Of a DNA stretch of 64,000 nucleotides, positions 45,434 to 56,974 are shown one piece after another. How positions within the stretch are numbered: the stretch's first letter is position 1; every line of letters starts with the position of its first letter. The notes below the pieces were generated by a model, which saw nothing but the letters and a program-made list of their open reading frames with translations, searched no databases and was not told the origin of the DNA. A program made the position numbers and the translations under genes. Source of the DNA: Vibrio litoralis DSM 17657 (GTDB lineage: Bacteria > Pseudomonadota > Gammaproteobacteria > Enterobacterales > Vibrionaceae); NCBI RefSeq assembly GCF_000426765.1, contig NZ_KE384567.1, positions 248,001-312,000 of the forward strand. The letters run 5' to 3'.

Positions 45434-47524
45434 TTACTTCTTCTCAGCTTCTTTACGTGCTTTAACGTCAGCAATAACTTGCTCTGCTACGTTTGCAGGA
45501 CAAGGTGAGTAGTTTGCGAACTCCATAGAGAACTGACCACGACCTGAAGTCATTGTACGTAGAGAACCGATGTAACCGAACATTTCTGAAAGCGGTACGT
45601 CAGCCTTGATGCGAACGCCTGTAACGCCTGCTTCTTGGTCTTTGATCATACCACGACGACGGTTAAGGTCACCAATTACATCACCAACGTGATCTTCTGG
45701 AGTGAACACGTCCACGGCCATGATAGGTTCAAGAAGTTGCGCGCCAGCTTTAGGCATAGATTGACGGAATGCACCTTTCGCTGCGATTTCAAATGCTACT
45801 GCAGATGAATCGACTGCGTGGAAACCACCATCGAATAGTTCAACTTCAACATCTAGAGTTGGGAAGCCAGCAAGAACACCTTGGTCCATCATGCTAGCAA
45901 AACCTTTCTCGATTGCAGGCCAGAATTCTTTTGGTACGTTACCACCCACAACAGTTGATTTGAACGTAAAGCCAGAGTTTTTCTCACCAGGCTTGATACG
46001 GTAGTCGATTTTACCAAATTGACCAGAACCACCAGACTGTTTCTTATGCGTGTAGCTATCTTCAATTTCTTTGGTGATAGTTTCACGGTAAGCAACCTGA
46101 GGTTGACCAACGATTAGATCTACGCCGTAAGTACGCTTCAAGATATCAACTTTGATGTCCAAGTGAAGCTCACCCATACCTTTAAGGATGGTTTCGCCAG
46201 TTTCTTCATCAGTTTCAACTTGGAATGATGGATCTTCTGCAACCATTTTACCGATCGCGATACCCATTTTCTCAGAACCGCCTTTATCTTTAGGCTGTAC
46301 AGCAATCGAGATTACTGGAGTTGGGAATACCATTGGTTCTAGAGTCACTTTATCTTTTGGATCACATAGAGTATGACCTGTTTGAACGTTTTTCATGCCT
46401 ACGATAGCGATGATATCGCCTGCTTGTGCTGAAGTCAGTTCTTTACGGTCATCCGCTTGCATCTCAACCATACGACCAACACGCTCTGTTTTACCAGTGA
46501 ATGAGTTCATAATAGTGTCGCCTTTGTTCAATTTACCAGAGTAAATACGAACGAAAGTTAGCGCGCCAAAACGGTCATCCATGATTTTGAATGCTAGTGC
46601 TTTGAAAGTTTCATCAGCAGAAACGATAGCGTAATTGCCAGTTTCGTTGCCTTCTTCATCCATAAGAGGTTGTGGATCAACTTCTGTTGGAGCTGGTAGG
46701 TAATCAACAACAGCATCAAGTACAAGTTGCATACCTTTGTTCTTAAATGCAGAACCACAGTAAGTTGGGAAGAATGCTAGGTCACGAGTACCTTTACGGA
46801 TACAACGTTTGATTTCTTCAACAGAAGGCTCTTCACCTTCCATGTAAGCCATCATTAACTCATCATCTTGCTCTACAGCAGTTTCGATTAGCTCTTCACG
46901 GTATTGCTCAACATCGTCAACCATGTCCGCAGGAACGTCTTCAACAGTGTAGTTTTCTGGAAGACCAGTTTCGTCCCAGATGTAAGCTTTACGCTCAAGA
47001 ACGTCAACTACGCCTTTAAAGTCATCTTCAACACCGATTGGAAGAGTCATGATAAGTGGAGTTGCACCAAGTACTTTCTTCACTTGATCTGTAACACGGT
47101 AAAAATCTGCACCCATACGGTCCAGTTTGTTTACGAAAATGATACGTGCAACGCCAGATTCGTTCGCGTAGCGCCAGTTTGTTTCTGACTGAGGCTCAAC
47201 ACCACCAGAACCACAGAATACACCGATACCGCCATCAAGAACTTTAAGAGAACGGTATACTTCTACTGTGAAGTCAACGTGTCCCGGAGTATCGATAACG
47301 TTGAAACGGTGATCTTTCCAGAAACAACTTACTGCTGCAGATTGGATAGTAATACCGCGCTCAGCTTCCTGTTCCATGAAGTCAGTAGTTGATTCGCCAT
47401 CGTGCGTTTCACCACTTTTGTGGATAGTACCAGTTAGCTTAAGGATACGTTCAGTTGTGGTAGTTTTACCCGCATCAACGTGCGCAAAAATACCAATGTT
47501 TCTGTATTTTGATAAGTCAGTCAT
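45434..47524 (-). CDS. fusA: Elongation factor G
   Basis: 696 residues with the GTPase motifs [15 protein letters not shown] (about 15-29), DTPGHVDFT and NKLDRMGAD, then the EF-G domains through [16 protein letters not shown] to the C-terminal [11 protein letters not shown]. It translocates tRNA and mRNA on the ribosome. The gene stands alone and not in the rpsL-rpsG-fusA-tuf operon, which fits the second EF-G gene found in vibrios, but the window cannot show whether another copy exists. Divergent from mtgA. Confidence 0.95.
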   Translation of the reverse strand: MTDLSKYRNIGIFAHVDAGKTTTTERILKLTGTIHKSGETHDGESTTDFMEQEAERGITIQSAAVSCFWKDHRFNVIDTPGHVDFTVEVYRSLKVLDGGIGVFCGSGGVEPQSETNWRYANESGVARIIFVNKLDRMGADFYRVTDQVKKVLGATPLIMTLPIGVEDDFKGVVDVLERKAYIWDETGLPENYTVEDVPADMVDDVEQYREELIETAVEQDDELMMAYMEGEEPSVEEIKRCIRKGTRDLAFFPTYCGSAFKNKGMQLVLDAVVDYLPAPTEVDPQPLMDEEGNETGNYAIVSADETFKALAFKIMDDRFGALTFVRIYSGKLNKGDTIMNSFTGKTERVGRMVEMQADDRKELTSAQAGDIIAIVGMKNVQTGHTLCDPKDKVTLEPMVFPTPVISIAVQPKDKGGSEKMGIAIGKMVAEDPSFQVETDEETGETILKGMGELHLDIKVDILKRTYGVDLIVGQPQVAYRETITKEIEDSYTHKKQSGGSGQFGKIDYRIKPGEKNSGFTFKSTVVGGNVPKEFWPAIEKGFASMMDQGVLAGFPTLDVEVELFDGGFHAVDSSAVAFEIAAKGAFRQSMPKAGAQLLEPIMAVDVFTPEDHVGDVIGDLNRRRGMIKDQEAGVTGVRIKADVPLSEMFGYIGSLRTMTSGRGQFSMEFANYSPCPANVAEQVIADVKARKEAEKK

Positions 47525-47627
47525 TGTCTTACTCTATTAATAGGATATAAAGTTCGCGCAGAGTATAACACAATCTGTCAAGACTGATATCCCCTGCGTG
47601 CATTTGGATAAAAAATCTTTTTTTGCC

Positions 47628-47662
47628 AGTTTGAATTCTGCATCTTGAAGTCACTTAGATAT
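47628..47662. repeat. Decayed half copy of TATACCC palindrome
   Basis: TTGAATTCTGCATCTTGAAG followed by TCACTTAGATATA matches the right-hand two thirds of the repeat at 12915-12958. The left arm is lost. It lies in the fusA-mtgA divergent promoter region. Confidence 0.6.
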
Positions 47663-47766
47663 AAAGTGATTATTTCGTCATTAATCGGTTAGCTTTTTCT
47701 CAAACTCTCGCTATTCTAATTGCTTCACATTATTCTACTTTAAACATATTCAAGCAAAGGAAGCGC

Positions 47767-48456
47767 ATGAGTCAGTGGTTTAAAAAATGGTTAATACGGA
47801 TATTAATCTCTTTCTTCGTTGTTACCATCGTCATCACTTTGCCACTTAAATTCATCAATCCATTCGTATGGAGCTGGAAAGTGCAACGCGCTTGGTTTCC
47901 ACCAGAACAATACCACCACTACTCTCCCACTGACTGGGTAAATTTAGACAATATTTCCCCATATATGCAACTAGCAGTGATCGCTTCAGAAGATCAACGT
48001 TTTCCAAAACATTACGGTATTGATTTTGTTTCAACCCAAAAAGCCATTGCAGATATGATCTCTGGCGAACGCTTTCGTGGTGCCAGTACCTTAACTCAAC
48101 AAACCGTTAAAAACTTATATCTCTGGCCCGGTAAAGATATCTTCCGCAAAGCACTGGAAGCCTATCTCAGCTTATTGATTGAATTGGAATGGGGTAAATC
48201 TAGAGTTCTAGAGATTTATCTCAATATAGTCGAATTTGGCCCGGGCATTTTTGGCGTACAAGCTGCCAGCCTACATTATTATGGAATTTCAGCCAGTCAA
48301 CTTTCTATGTCACAAGCCGCACGATTAGCCGCAGTGCTTCCCAATCCCTATAAGTTTCATGTCCAAAGCCCAACACCTTATGTCTGGCAACGGATTGATT
48401 GGATAGAAACTCAGATGAATCAATTAGGATTGGGATATTTGAGGGGGATGGATTAA
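47767..48456 (+). CDS. mtgA: Monofunctional biosynthetic peptidoglycan transglycosylase MtgA
   Basis: 229 residues: an N-terminal transmembrane helix (about 8-27) then a glycosyltransferase 51 domain with SEDQRFPKHYGIDF (catalytic Glu) and GASTLTQQTVKNLYLWPGKD. It polymerises lipid II into glycan strands. AAGGAAG lies before the ATG. Confidence 0.93.
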   Translation: MSQWFKKWLIRILISFFVVTIVITLPLKFINPFVWSWKVQRAWFPPEQYHHYSPTDWVNLDNISPYMQLAVIASEDQRFPKHYGIDFVSTQKAIADMISGERFRGASTLTQQTVKNLYLWPGKDIFRKALEAYLSLLIELEWGKSRVLEIYLNIVEFGPGIFGVQAASLHYYGISASQLSMSQAARLAAVLPNPYKFHVQSPTPYVWQRIDWIETQMNQLGLGYLRGMD

Positions 48457-48556
48457 CGAAGCTCGTCTATCGTGTCTCGGACGCTACGCTGTTCGTTTAT
48501 CGAAAGAACACATCGAGTACCGAGCAACGATAAGCGCAGCGCCCGAGCTTCGTTCT
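48457..48556. repeat. Degenerate CTCG/CGAG element between mtgA and radA
   Basis: Contains GTCTCGGACGCTACGC and, further on, CGAGTACCGAGCAACGATAAGCGCAGCGCCCGAG, with CGAG words at 7-bp steps at its centre. It forms an imperfect inverted repeat with TCGTTTATCG. Same family as the heptamer relics. Confidence 0.6.
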
Positions 48557-49938
48557 TACAACTCATCAAACGCATCTATCGCTTCCGATAACTTCTTCAC
48601 TCCGTGGATCTGCATCCCCGTGATTCCACCTTTCGGCATATTCGCGGCTGGTACGATCGCTTTTTTAAAGCCATGTTTATACGCTTCCATTAAGCGCTCC
48701 TGACCACTTGGTACCGGGCGAATTTCACCAGCTAAACCAACTTCACCAAACACCACCACATCTTTGGGTAGTGGGCGGTCTTTAAAGCTAGAGAGCAGCG
48801 CCATTAATAATGCTAAGTCAGCACTGGTTTCTGCAACTTTCACACCACCGACGACGTTAACAAATACATCTTGATCCGCCATTTGCAAACCGCCGTGTTT
48901 ATGTAGCACTGCAAGTAACATGGACAAACGGTTTTGGTCGAGGCCGACAGCCACGCGTCGTGGATTGGATAGCTGAGAATAATCCACCAGCGCTTGAATC
49001 TCGACCAACAAAGGCCTGGTACCTTCCCATACCACCATCACCGAACTGCCAGAGGTTTCTTCATCACCACGCGACAAGAAGATCGCCGAAGGATTACTAA
49101 CTTCTTTTAACCCTTGGCCTGTCATGGCAAATACGCCTAATTCATTGACTGCGCCAAAACGGTTTTTATGACTGCGTAGAGTTCTAAAGCGACTATCCGC
49201 ACTACCATCCAGTAATACAGAACAGTCAATAATATGCTCTAGAACTTTCGGGCCAGCTAAGGTGCCATCTTTGGTTACGTGACCTACCAGAAATACCGCG
49301 ACATTATTTTGCTTGGCGTAACGAGTTAAGGTGGTGGCCGATTCACGAACTTGAGAAACACTCCCTGGCGATGATTGAACATCGGCAACATGCATTACCT
49401 GAATGGAATCGATCACCATGATTTTCGGTTGTTCTTTTTCTGCGATCTGACAAATCTTATCGACATTGGTTTCCGACAGCATTTTTAAGTGCTCTTTAGG
49501 CAAACCAAGACGTGAAGCACGCATCGCCACTTGTTGTAGAGATTCTTCACCAGTGACATATAAGGTTGGCATTTGCGCCGCTAAACGACATACGGTTTGC
49601 AGTAATAAGGTACTTTTACCTGCACCGGGGTTACCACCAATCAACACCGCTGAGCCGGGAACAATCCCTCCGCCTAGTACGCGGTCAAACTCTTTAAAGC
49701 CTGTCGAAAAGCGTGGTACTTCCTGTAAATCAATTTCTGATAGGTTTTGAACTTGTGCATCAGACACGGAACCGGCATAACCAGATAAACGTTCATTACG
49801 CGCCACTTGAGGCGAAGCTGCTAATCGAACTTCGGTAATGGTATTCCATGCACCACAGGCATTACATTGCCCTTGCCAACGTGGAAAATCCGCACCACAG
49901 TCATTACAGACATACGCTCGTTTTGCTTTACTCGCCAT
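48556..49938 (-). CDS. radA: DNA repair protein RadA (Sms)
   Basis: 460 residues. N-terminal C4 zinc finger with C11, C14, C25 and C28; RecA-like ATPase with GGNPGAGKST (about 101-110); the RadA-specific KNRFG; and a Lon-like C-terminal domain with VGGVKVAETSADLALLMAL. RadA drives branch migration during recombination repair. A heptamer array lies 59 bp upstream of the start. Confidence 0.95.
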   Translation of the reverse strand: MASKAKRAYVCNDCGADFPRWQGQCNACGAWNTITEVRLAASPQVARNERLSGYAGSVSDAQVQNLSEIDLQEVPRFSTGFKEFDRVLGGGIVPGSAVLIGGNPGAGKSTLLLQTVCRLAAQMPTLYVTGEESLQQVAMRASRLGLPKEHLKMLSETNVDKICQIAEKEQPKIMVIDSIQVMHVADVQSSPGSVSQVRESATTLTRYAKQNNVAVFLVGHVTKDGTLAGPKVLEHIIDCSVLLDGSADSRFRTLRSHKNRFGAVNELGVFAMTGQGLKEVSNPSAIFLSRGDEETSGSSVMVVWEGTRPLLVEIQALVDYSQLSNPRRVAVGLDQNRLSMLLAVLHKHGGLQMADQDVFVNVVGGVKVAETSADLALLMALLSSFKDRPLPKDVVVFGEVGLAGEIRPVPSGQERLMEAYKHGFKKAIVPAANMPKGGITGMQIHGVKKLSEAIDAFDEL

Positions 49939-49996
49939 GAAAAAATCTCAAAGTGTTTAATAAAAGCAGAACGATTAAAGTTCTGCGTTAAATGGT

Positions 49997-50061
49997 GGTT
50001 CCTGGTTCCTGGTTCCTGGTTCCTGGTTCCTGGTTCCTGGTTCCTGGTTCCTGGTTCCTGG
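49997..50061. repeat. Heptamer tandem repeat, 9 units of GGTTCCT
   Basis: Nine perfect GGTTCCT units (reverse strand AGGAACC), in the radA-serB gap. The unit lacks CTCG but shares the CTNG pattern (CTGG). The reverse strand reads AGGA repeatedly, a Shine-Dalgarno-like word, but a frame through it is an artefact. Confidence 0.97.
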
Positions 50062-50157
50062 AAGGCTGCTTTCAATCGCTCAGGATATAAAGCAAATAAA
50101 TAAGTAATTTTTTGCTGTATGTATTCAGCACCAACTCCTAGAAACCTTCTTTTATAA

Positions 50158-51159
50158 CTACGGAATCGCTTTCCAACTCACACGTTTTTGCTGTACTAAT
50201 GCCGCTGACAAAATACACAACACTCCGCCAAGGCCGGCGTAACGGATCGCGGTTTTAGCTTGTTGTTCAACTTTAGGTTTTGCATGATAAGCCACCCCTA
50301 AACCGGCAGTTGCCATCATAATGAGATCGTTCGCGCCATCACCCACCGCAATCGTATTGTGTTGTTCGACGTCATATTCATCGGCAAGGGTTACTAAAAT
50401 ATCAGCTTTGGTTTCTGCCGAAACAATATCGCCGAGAACTTTTCCGGTTAATTTACCATCAACAATTTCTAAGGTATTTGATTGGGCGTAGTCTAACCCT
50501 AGTGTTTCTTTTAGGTAGTCAGAGAAATAGGTGAAGCCACCTGAAGCAATCGCGGTTTTCCAGCCTAGTTGTTTTAGAGTCGTCACAAGTTCTGCTAAAT
50601 CTGGCATTAGAGGCAAATTCTCGCGTACCTGAGCTAGAATCGATTCATCTGCGCCTTTTAATGCGCCAACACGTTCTCTTAAGCTTTCTTCAAAATCCAA
50701 CTCACCTTGCATTGCTCGCTCAGTGACTTCGGATACTTGCTCACCAACACCTGCTAGCTTGGCAATTTCGTCAATACATTCGATTTGAATTGCGGTGGAA
50801 TCCATATCCATCACAATTAAACCCGGCTTGGTTAATTCAGGCAGTACGCTGATAGACGCGCAATCTAAACCAAGCGCATGAATAAACTCAATCATTTCAG
50901 GAATAAGCTCGCCGCCCATTAAAGCGACTTCATAATGACCAACTTTCCATGAATCAAGCACAGGGTTAAAGCGTCCCGTAAACACGTCAATTCGGTCAAA
51001 GTGACCAATCGCTAAATGCTCACCAAAAATGATCCACTGAGCTTTTTGTTTATCTAAACTCGAATACAAACGAGATTCCGGCAAACGCTTTACCAACGAC
51101 ATACTTCGTTGAATTTTTAAACTGCGTTGCGGAATACTGAAAGATGCTGACACGTCCAT
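50158..51159 (-). CDS. serB: Phosphoserine phosphatase SerB
   Basis: 333 residues; last step of serine synthesis. The HAD motif I is DMDSTAIQIECIDEIAKLAG (mid-protein), motif II in IASGGFTYF, and motif IV GDGANDLIMMATAGLGVAYH. A longer N-terminal region, as in enterobacterial and Vibrio SerB, precedes it. ATG at 51159 is used; the frame can extend to a TTG at 51180 but without need. Divergent from ytjB, as in E. coli. Confidence 0.94.
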   Translation of the reverse strand: MDVSASFSIPQRSLKIQRSMSLVKRLPESRLYSSLDKQKAQWIIFGEHLAIGHFDRIDVFTGRFNPVLDSWKVGHYEVALMGGELIPEMIEFIHALGLDCASISVLPELTKPGLIVMDMDSTAIQIECIDEIAKLAGVGEQVSEVTERAMQGELDFEESLRERVGALKGADESILAQVRENLPLMPDLAELVTTLKQLGWKTAIASGGFTYFSDYLKETLGLDYAQSNTLEIVDGKLTGKVLGDIVSAETKADILVTLADEYDVEQHNTIAVGDGANDLIMMATAGLGVAYHAKPKVEQQAKTAIRYAGLGGVLCILSAALVQQKRVSWKAIP

Positions 51160-51376
51160 GTTTTTGCCTTTTTTATCCAAACAATTAGAATTTATGTCAT
51201 TGCGGTATTAATATTACCCAAACAGCAATGGCTAGGTTTACCCTCAAGTAACTGGGTTTTATGCGTTATCTCACAATAATGCATAGCAACTTACCCTATT
51301 GCAATTTATTAACGCAAGTCCCAAACTAACAATTCACTTCTTTTCGTTAATTATTACGATATAAAGGAAACTCTTG

Positions 51377-51979
51377 ATGCAAACTTCGCTGTTTTCTTGG
51401 CGTGTTTTTTTACGCTTTGTCGCGATCATCCTGCTAGGCGGAATGTTTGCTTATACTATCATTAATAGCTTTGTGATCAGCCGTGATAACGAACATATCC
51501 AAAGTCAGCAGCTTGAAACCCTAACCAACCTTTTAATATCACAAGCCGCATTAACCGCAACCGATTTAATTGCCAATGATGACCAAGACAACTTACTCAA
51601 ACTGGCCAACCAAATAGCCTCTGACGAATTAGTGTTTGATGCCACCATTTACAATGCAGAAGGGATCAAGCTGGTTGCCAGTGATCAAGCAAAAGATGTA
51701 AGAGAAATTCTCGGTTTAGATACGCCATTAAAAACCGCTTCTATCGGTCGAGAGCAATTAGTTAAACCAATTGTTAATGACGGTACTATCGTTGGTTTTA
51801 TGCGTATTACCTTTGAAAAAGGCAAGGTCACAGCGATATCCGATCACCGCTACCGTAATAGTGATCATTTAATGTATATGATGCTGATATTAAGCTTTAT
51901 TAGTGGCGTGCTATTGTGCTTACTACTGCTTTATAAGCCAAAAGATCAAGTAGAAAATATTTTACTTAAAGATTTATAG
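51377..51979 (+). CDS. ytjB: YtjB/AhpA-family (SMP) membrane protein
   Basis: 200 residues: N-terminal membrane helix (about 10-30), a periplasmic region with a SLLRQQ-like helical part, and a C-terminal helix near 155-175. It matches the SMP/YtjB protein found divergent from serB in gammaproteobacteria. Function is unknown. ATG at 51377 has AAAGGA upstream. Confidence 0.8.
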   Translation: MQTSLFSWRVFLRFVAIILLGGMFAYTIINSFVISRDNEHIQSQQLETLTNLLISQAALTATDLIANDDQDNLLKLANQIASDELVFDATIYNAEGIKLVASDQAKDVREILGLDTPLKTASIGREQLVKPIVNDGTIVGFMRITFEKGKVTAISDHRYRNSDHLMYMMLILSFISGVLLCLLLLYKPKDQVENILLKDL

Positions 51980-51990
51980 ACGGTAGTAAT

Positions 51991-52113
51991 CATTGTCACC
52001 CTGAATAGCGACGTAGGAGCGCAGTTCAGGATCTCCGACAGCGAGTGGCTAAGTCACGTGTGGTAGGAGATTACCTATCTTCTTCGCTTAGGCTCATGCA
52101 CGGTATGACGGCC
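51991..52113. repeat. Possible dispersed repeat (GTCACCCTGAA ... GTATGACGGC)
   Basis: Non-coding segment between ytjB and the terminator. Its ends, TGTCACCCTGAA and CACGGTATGACGGC, are imperfectly inverted, and AGTTCAGGATCTCC resembles intergenic elements common in Vibrio. I cannot confirm copy number from this window. Confidence 0.35.
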
Positions 52114-52131
52114 AAAAGAACAGAAAAAATA

Positions 52132-52169
52132 AAACCTCTTGATGGTCGACCCATCAAGAGGTTTTTTAT
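52132..52169. terminator. Bidirectional terminator between ytjB and deoD
   Basis: AAAACCTCTTGATGG pairs with CCCATCAAGAGGTTTT around a short loop, with A-run and T-run on the two sides. It serves ytjB (plus) and deoD (minus). Confidence 0.92.
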
Positions 52170-52199
52170 TGTTAAGATTTAACTTCGTTGCTTAGCTGC

Positions 52200-52916
52200 T
52201 TACTTGTCGCCAAGTAGTACAGAATCTAGAGCAATATGAATCATATCGTTGAAGGTGGTTGCACGCTCATCAGAGGTAGTTTGCTCACCGTGTTTAATAT
52301 GATCAGATACCGTACAAATCGCTACTGATTTCGCACCGTACTCTGCTGCAACACCGTAGATACCAGCTGCTTCCATTTCTACACCTAGAATGCCGTATTT
52401 ATCCATTACTTTGAACATGTCTGGATCTGGCGTGTAGAATAAATCTGCAGAGAATAAGTTACCTACTTTCACGTCAATACCGCGAGCTTTCGCCGCTTCT
52501 TCTGCATTTTTTACCATTTGGTAGTCAGCAATCGCTGCAAAGTCGTGATCTTTAAAACGTAGACGGTTTACTTTTGAATCCGTACACGCGCCCATGCCAA
52601 TCACAACATCACGCAATTTAATGCCGTCACTTACCGCACCACAGCTACCAACGCGAATGATTTTCTTTACGCCAAAATCTTTGATTAGCTCAGTGACGTA
52701 GATAGAACAAGACGCAATACCCATACCGTGACCCATTACTGACACTTTACGGCCTTGGTAAGTCCCTGTGTAACCAAACATATTACGTACATTACACACT
52801 TGAACTGCGTTATCTAAAAAGTTTTCTGCAATGTACTGTGCGCGAAGTGGATCACCCGGCATAAGTACGACGTCTGCAAAATCACCCATTTCAGCATTAA
52901 TATGTGGAGTTGCCAT
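52200..52916 (-). CDS. deoD: Purine nucleoside phosphorylase DeoD
   Basis: 238 residues, hexameric type: [20 protein letters not shown] and [13 protein letters not shown] at the start, [12 protein letters not shown] in the middle, and [15 protein letters not shown] near the C-terminus. It splits purine (deoxy)nucleosides into base and (deoxy)ribose-1-phosphate. AAGGA precedes the ATG. It is separated from deoB by a 185-bp repeat-containing gap, so it may have its own promoter. Confidence 0.95.
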   Translation of the reverse strand: MATPHINAEMGDFADVVLMPGDPLRAQYIAENFLDNAVQVCNVRNMFGYTGTYQGRKVSVMGHGMGIASCSIYVTELIKDFGVKKIIRVGSCGAVSDGIKLRDVVIGMGACTDSKVNRLRFKDHDFAAIADYQMVKNAEEAAKARGIDVKVGNLFSADLFYTPDPDMFKVMDKYGILGVEMEAAGIYGVAAEYGAKSVAICTVSDHIKHGEQTTSDERATTFNDMIHIALDSVLLGDK

Positions 52917-52959
52917 GTTTGTATATCCTTTATATGTATTTTTGTTTAATCGTTAATGA

Positions 52960-53101
52960 GGTACGTAGCTCGTGCGCTACGCTTCTCGTAACTAGAGCGC
53001 TTTGCTTCTCGAACAAAGCACTCGGACAATTAATTTTTAGACATTTGTTTAATCGAATGCCGTCGCTATCGAGTTACGAGCATTCGAGAAACGAGATTCG
53101 T
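52960..53101. repeat. Degenerate CTCG/CGAG element between deoB and deoD
   Basis: TAGCTCGTGCGCTACGCTTCTCGTAACTAG on the left and CGAGTTACGAGCATTCGAGAAACGAGATTCG on the right form an imperfect inverted repeat; CGAG words in the right arm are spaced 7 bp. It interrupts the deo operon. Confidence 0.6.
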
Positions 53102-54322
53102 CTATAAAAACGACTTACCGTATTCCATATCAGATGTACCGAAGTATTCTGCTAAGCTTTGGCCTATATCGGCAAAAGTATCACGGCGACCTAATGATCC
53201 GGCTGGGATTTTAGGGCCTGACACTAAAACTGGGATATGTTCGCGCGTATGGTCGCTTCCTGGCCACGTTGGATCGCAACCATGGTCAGCGGTCAAAATC
53301 AGTACGTCATCTTCTTGCAGCATTGCTTGGATTTCAGGTAAACGCTTATCGAAGTACTCTAATGCTGCAGCATAACCTGCTACATCACGGCGGTGGCCGT
53401 AAGATGAATCGAAATCCACAAAGTTAGTGAACACGATAGTGTTACCACCCGCGGTCTTCACTTGTTCTAGAGTTGTATCAAACAATGCTTCTAAGCCTGT
53501 TGCTTTTACTTTTTGTGTAATACCGCAACCTGCGTAGATATCTGAAATCTTACCAATCGAGATCACTTCGCCATTTTTCTCATCAACCAGTTTTTGCAAC
53601 ACAGTTGCAGATGGCGGCTCAACGGATAAATCACGACGGTTACCAGTACGAGTAAATTCGCCTGGCTTATTACCGACAAATGGGCGCGCAATGACACGGC
53701 CAATATTATAAGGCTCAAGCTCTTCACGTACGATTTGGCATAGCTCAAGTAAGTTGTCTAGGCCGTAGGTTTCTTCGTGGCAAGCAATTTGGAACACTGA
53801 ATCAGCAGAAGTGTAGAAGATAGGTTTACCACTCTTCATGTGCTCTTCGCCAAGCTCATCTAAAATCACCGTACCCGATGAATGACAGTTACCTAGATAA
53901 CCTTTCAAGTTAGCGCGTTCAACAATCTTGTCGAGCAACTCTTGAGGGAAGCTGTTTTTCTCATCGGTAAAGTAGCCCCAATCAAACAGTACTGGTACAC
54001 CAGCAATTTCCCAGTGACCTGACGGCGTATCTTTACCTGAAGATAATTCAGCCGCATGACCATAAGCACCGGTGATTTCGGCATTTTCATCAAGCCCTAC
54101 AGGGAAAGTTCCGGTTGATTCTTGAGCGGCTTTACCTAGACCTAGTTTCGATAAGTTAGGTAGACGTAAAGGACCACTGCGGTTTTCATTATCCGCTAAA
54201 CCTTTATTACATTGCTCGGCAATATGACCTAAGGTATCGGCACCTACATCACCAAATTTATCAGCATCTTGCGTTGCGCCAACACCGAAAGAATCCAATA
54301 CTAAAATAATCGCACGTTTCAT
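53102..54322 (-). CDS. deoB: Phosphopentomutase DeoB
   Basis: 406 residues. Alkaline-phosphatase-superfamily fold with [20 protein letters not shown] (metal site) and the C-terminal [19 protein letters not shown] (metal-binding His/Asp). Interconverts (deoxy)ribose-1- and -5-phosphates. The ATG at 54322 aligns with the family start and has AGGAG upstream; the longer frame runs into deoA. Confidence 0.95.
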   Translation of the reverse strand: MKRAIILVLDSFGVGATQDADKFGDVGADTLGHIAEQCNKGLADNENRSGPLRLPNLSKLGLGKAAQESTGTFPVGLDENAEITGAYGHAAELSSGKDTPSGHWEIAGVPVLFDWGYFTDEKNSFPQELLDKIVERANLKGYLGNCHSSGTVILDELGEEHMKSGKPIFYTSADSVFQIACHEETYGLDNLLELCQIVREELEPYNIGRVIARPFVGNKPGEFTRTGNRRDLSVEPPSATVLQKLVDEKNGEVISIGKISDIYAGCGITQKVKATGLEALFDTTLEQVKTAGGNTIVFTNFVDFDSSYGHRRDVAGYAAALEYFDKRLPEIQAMLQEDDVLILTADHGCDPTWPGSDHTREHIPVLVSGPKIPAGSLGRRDTFADIGQSLAEYFGTSDMEYGKSFL

Positions 54323-54350
54323 AGTTGATACTCCTGCCAAACAGTGACCG

Positions 54351-55700
54351 TTATAGATCTTCTGCTCGGATTTGACGATAAATCTCTGGTGTCGGTTGAT
54401 AAGTTTCATCAGACACCGTGATCGCTTGTTGTAATTGGTTAGCCGCTTGCTGCCATTGCGCTTCACTTCTTGCGTGAATCATCGCTAATGGGGTATTGCT
54501 ATCGGCTTGCTCACCTAGGCGGATAAATTGGTCAAAGCCAACCGCGTAATCAATGCTATCCGATGCCACTTTACGGCCACCACCCATTGATACCACAGCC
54601 ATTCCTATCGCACGAGTATCCATAGCGGTTACTGTACCCGCTTGCTCTGCGTAGACTGGCTTAACAATTTCAGCTTTAGGTAGGTAAGCATCGTAGTTTT
54701 GTACAAAGTCTTTCGGGCCACCAAGACCGGCTACCATTTTGCCAAAACATTCCGCTGCACGGCTGTTATCTAAAGCCGCCTGTAATTTAATTCGAGCATC
54801 GTCAGTACTATCGGCTAAATGGCCAAGCACTAACATTTCGGCACATAGCGTCATAGTCACTTCAAGTAAACGAGGGTTACGAACTTCACCGCGAGAGTTT
54901 TTCTCTCCGGTTAAAAATTGTACCGCTTCTTTCACTTCTAAAGCATTACCTGCCGATGAAGCCAAGACTTGGTTCATATCAGTAAGAATAGCAGTGGTCT
55001 TAGTGCCTGCGCCATTTGCCACGGCAACAATAGACTGAGCAAGCTCTTCTGAAGCCTGGTAAGTTGGCATAAATGCGCCAGAACCGACTTTGACGTCCAT
55101 AACCAGTGAATCTAAACCTGCTGCCAGCTTCTTAGATAAGATAGAAGCGGTAATAAGAGAAATATTATCGACCGTTGCCGTGATATCTCGCGTGGCATAA
55201 ACACGTTTGTCAGCCGGTGCTAAGTCGCCTGTTTGGCCAATAATCGCTACACCCGCCTCTTTGGTTACATCACCGAAAACCTTATTAGAAGGCATAATGT
55301 TATAACCTGGGATTGATTCTAATTTATCCAGTGTACCGCCAGTATGCCCTAAGCCACGGCCCGAGATCATAGGAACAAAGCCACCACAAGCGGCGATCAT
55401 CGCACCTAACATTAATGAGGTCACATCCCCAACACCGCCAGTTGAATGCTTATCGACGATTGGGCCTGGAAAGTTCATGTGTGACCAATCAATCACCATT
55501 CCGGAATCTCGCATCGCACACGTTAATGCAATACGCTCATCCATATTCATTTCATTAAAGAAAATGGTCATTGCAAATGCCGCAATTTGACCTTCTGAAA
55601 CCGTGTCATTGGCGACGCCTTGGATAAAGAAGTTAATTTCTTCAGCCGTCAGTACTTCACCATCACGTTTTTTTCGAATAATTTCTTGAGGAAGATACAT
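54351..55700 (-). CDS. deoA: Thymidine phosphorylase DeoA
   Basis: 449 residues. [20 protein letters not shown] (phosphate binding) and [22 protein letters not shown] (substrate loop) are present; the pyrimidine nucleoside phosphorylase C-terminal domain follows. Splits thymidine to thymine and deoxyribose-1-phosphate. ATG at 55700 aligns with the E. coli start ([14 protein letters not shown]); GGGTGA is upstream. Second gene of the deo cluster. Confidence 0.95.
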   Translation of the reverse strand: MYLPQEIIRKKRDGEVLTAEEINFFIQGVANDTVSEGQIAAFAMTIFFNEMNMDERIALTCAMRDSGMVIDWSHMNFPGPIVDKHSTGGVGDVTSLMLGAMIAACGGFVPMISGRGLGHTGGTLDKLESIPGYNIMPSNKVFGDVTKEAGVAIIGQTGDLAPADKRVYATRDITATVDNISLITASILSKKLAAGLDSLVMDVKVGSGAFMPTYQASEELAQSIVAVANGAGTKTTAILTDMNQVLASSAGNALEVKEAVQFLTGEKNSRGEVRNPRLLEVTMTLCAEMLVLGHLADSTDDARIKLQAALDNSRAAECFGKMVAGLGGPKDFVQNYDAYLPKAEIVKPVYAEQAGTVTAMDTRAIGMAVVSMGGGRKVASDSIDYAVGFDQFIRLGEQADSNTPLAMIHARSEAQWQQAANQLQQAITVSDETYQPTPEIYRQIRAEDL

Positions 55701-55784
55701 AGCTATCACCCATTCAGATACGAGAGGAAAAGGTAATACTTTGGTTACTTTGACAACCAAAGCATTACTATCAATTAGGTAAGA

Positions 55785-56558
55785 TTAGTAGCCGCCTTCC
55801 GCCGCTTTTTCACCTTTGCCTAACGTATTTAAAAGGTTTGCTAGTAGACTAGATGCACCAAAACGGTAGTGCATGCTGTCAGCCCAATCAGCACCAAGGA
55901 TCTCATCAGCCATTGCAAGATAAGCTTGAGCATCTTCAGCGGTACGTACTCCACCTGCAGGCTTAAAGCCAACGGTTTCCGCTACGCCCATATCGCGAAT
56001 CACTTTCAGCATAATTTCAGCTGATTCTGGCGTTGCGTTAACTGGCACTTTACCGGTTGAGGTTTTGATGAAGTTTGCGCCTGCTTCGATTGAAATTTCT
56101 GAAGCACGTTTGATCAAGGCTTCTTCTTTAAGCTCACCGGTTTCGATGATCACTTTCAGTAGTACATCGCCACACGCAGCTTTACATTGCTTCACAAGCT
56201 CAAAACCTGTTTTTTCATCACCTGCAATTAATGTGCGGTATGGGAAAACCACATCCACTTCATCAGCACCATAAGCAACAGCAGCTTTAGTTTCAGCAAC
56301 CGCAATCTCAATATCATCGTTACCGTGAGGGAAATTCGTCACGGTGGCAATGCGGATCTCAGGAGTACCTTGTTCACGCAGCGTTTTCTTCGCAATTGGA
56401 ATAAAACGTGGATAAATACAGATGGCGGCAGTATTGCCAGCTGGTGATTTTGCATCCTTACAAAGGGCAATCACTTTCTCATCGGTATCATCATCATTTA
56501 ATGTGGTGAGATCCATTAATTTTAGTGCACGTAAAGCTGCTGCTTGTAAATCGCTCAT
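55785..56558 (-). CDS. deoC: Deoxyribose-phosphate aldolase DeoC
   Basis: 257 residues. TIM-barrel class I aldolase; Schiff-base lysine in [10 protein letters not shown] and proton-relay lysine in GFKPAGGVR, with a further conserved lysine in [13 protein letters not shown]. Cleaves deoxyribose-5-phosphate to acetaldehyde and glyceraldehyde-3-phosphate. ATG at 56558 is the family start. First gene of deoC-deoA-deoB. Confidence 0.95.
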   Translation of the reverse strand: MSDLQAAALRALKLMDLTTLNDDDTDEKVIALCKDAKSPAGNTAAICIYPRFIPIAKKTLREQGTPEIRIATVTNFPHGNDDIEIAVAETKAAVAYGADEVDVVFPYRTLIAGDEKTGFELVKQCKAACGDVLLKVIIETGELKEEALIKRASEISIEAGANFIKTSTGKVPVNATPESAEIMLKVIRDMGVAETVGFKPAGGVRTAEDAQAYLAMADEILGADWADSMHYRFGASSLLANLLNTLGKGEKAAEGGY

Positions 56559-56974
56559 TTCTATCTCCGATATCAAAAAATTATTATGACAACTGTTGTT
56601 TTCACACTACTTCAAATAACACGTTTAAAGTGTAGTGCGATTCTCTGTACTCTCCTCAAAAACAATCTGTTTTAAAGGTCGCCAGAGCCAAGTTGTCAGA
56701 AATGAACGGACTTGGTTCCTTGAAGACTTAGCTCGTCAACTAATTCATTTGATTAGTATCGCGCGCTAATTGCAATCCCTGTCACCGCACAACCAACTCA
56801 CCAGTAAAGCCTGAGTTTGGCTGCAAACACATCATGTGTTGTGAACATATCTCACTAACAAACTTATTGAATCCTTAATAAGTTCGATAAACAAAACTGA
56901 ATGAACATACATTGTTAGTGTGAATTTACTGATGATTATACTGATTTATTCCGTGAGGTCAGTCACTATCCTGA

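Noticed and set aside
49821..50103. Open frames with repeated EPGTRNQ or LVPGSWF peptides
   Set aside because: Both strands of the GGTTCCT array stay open by chance because 21 bp is in frame; they overlap the start of radA and have no support.
56830..56856. CRP site upstream of deoC
   Set aside because: Half-sites TGTGA and TCACT are separated by one base too many for the canonical site; not listed as a feature.
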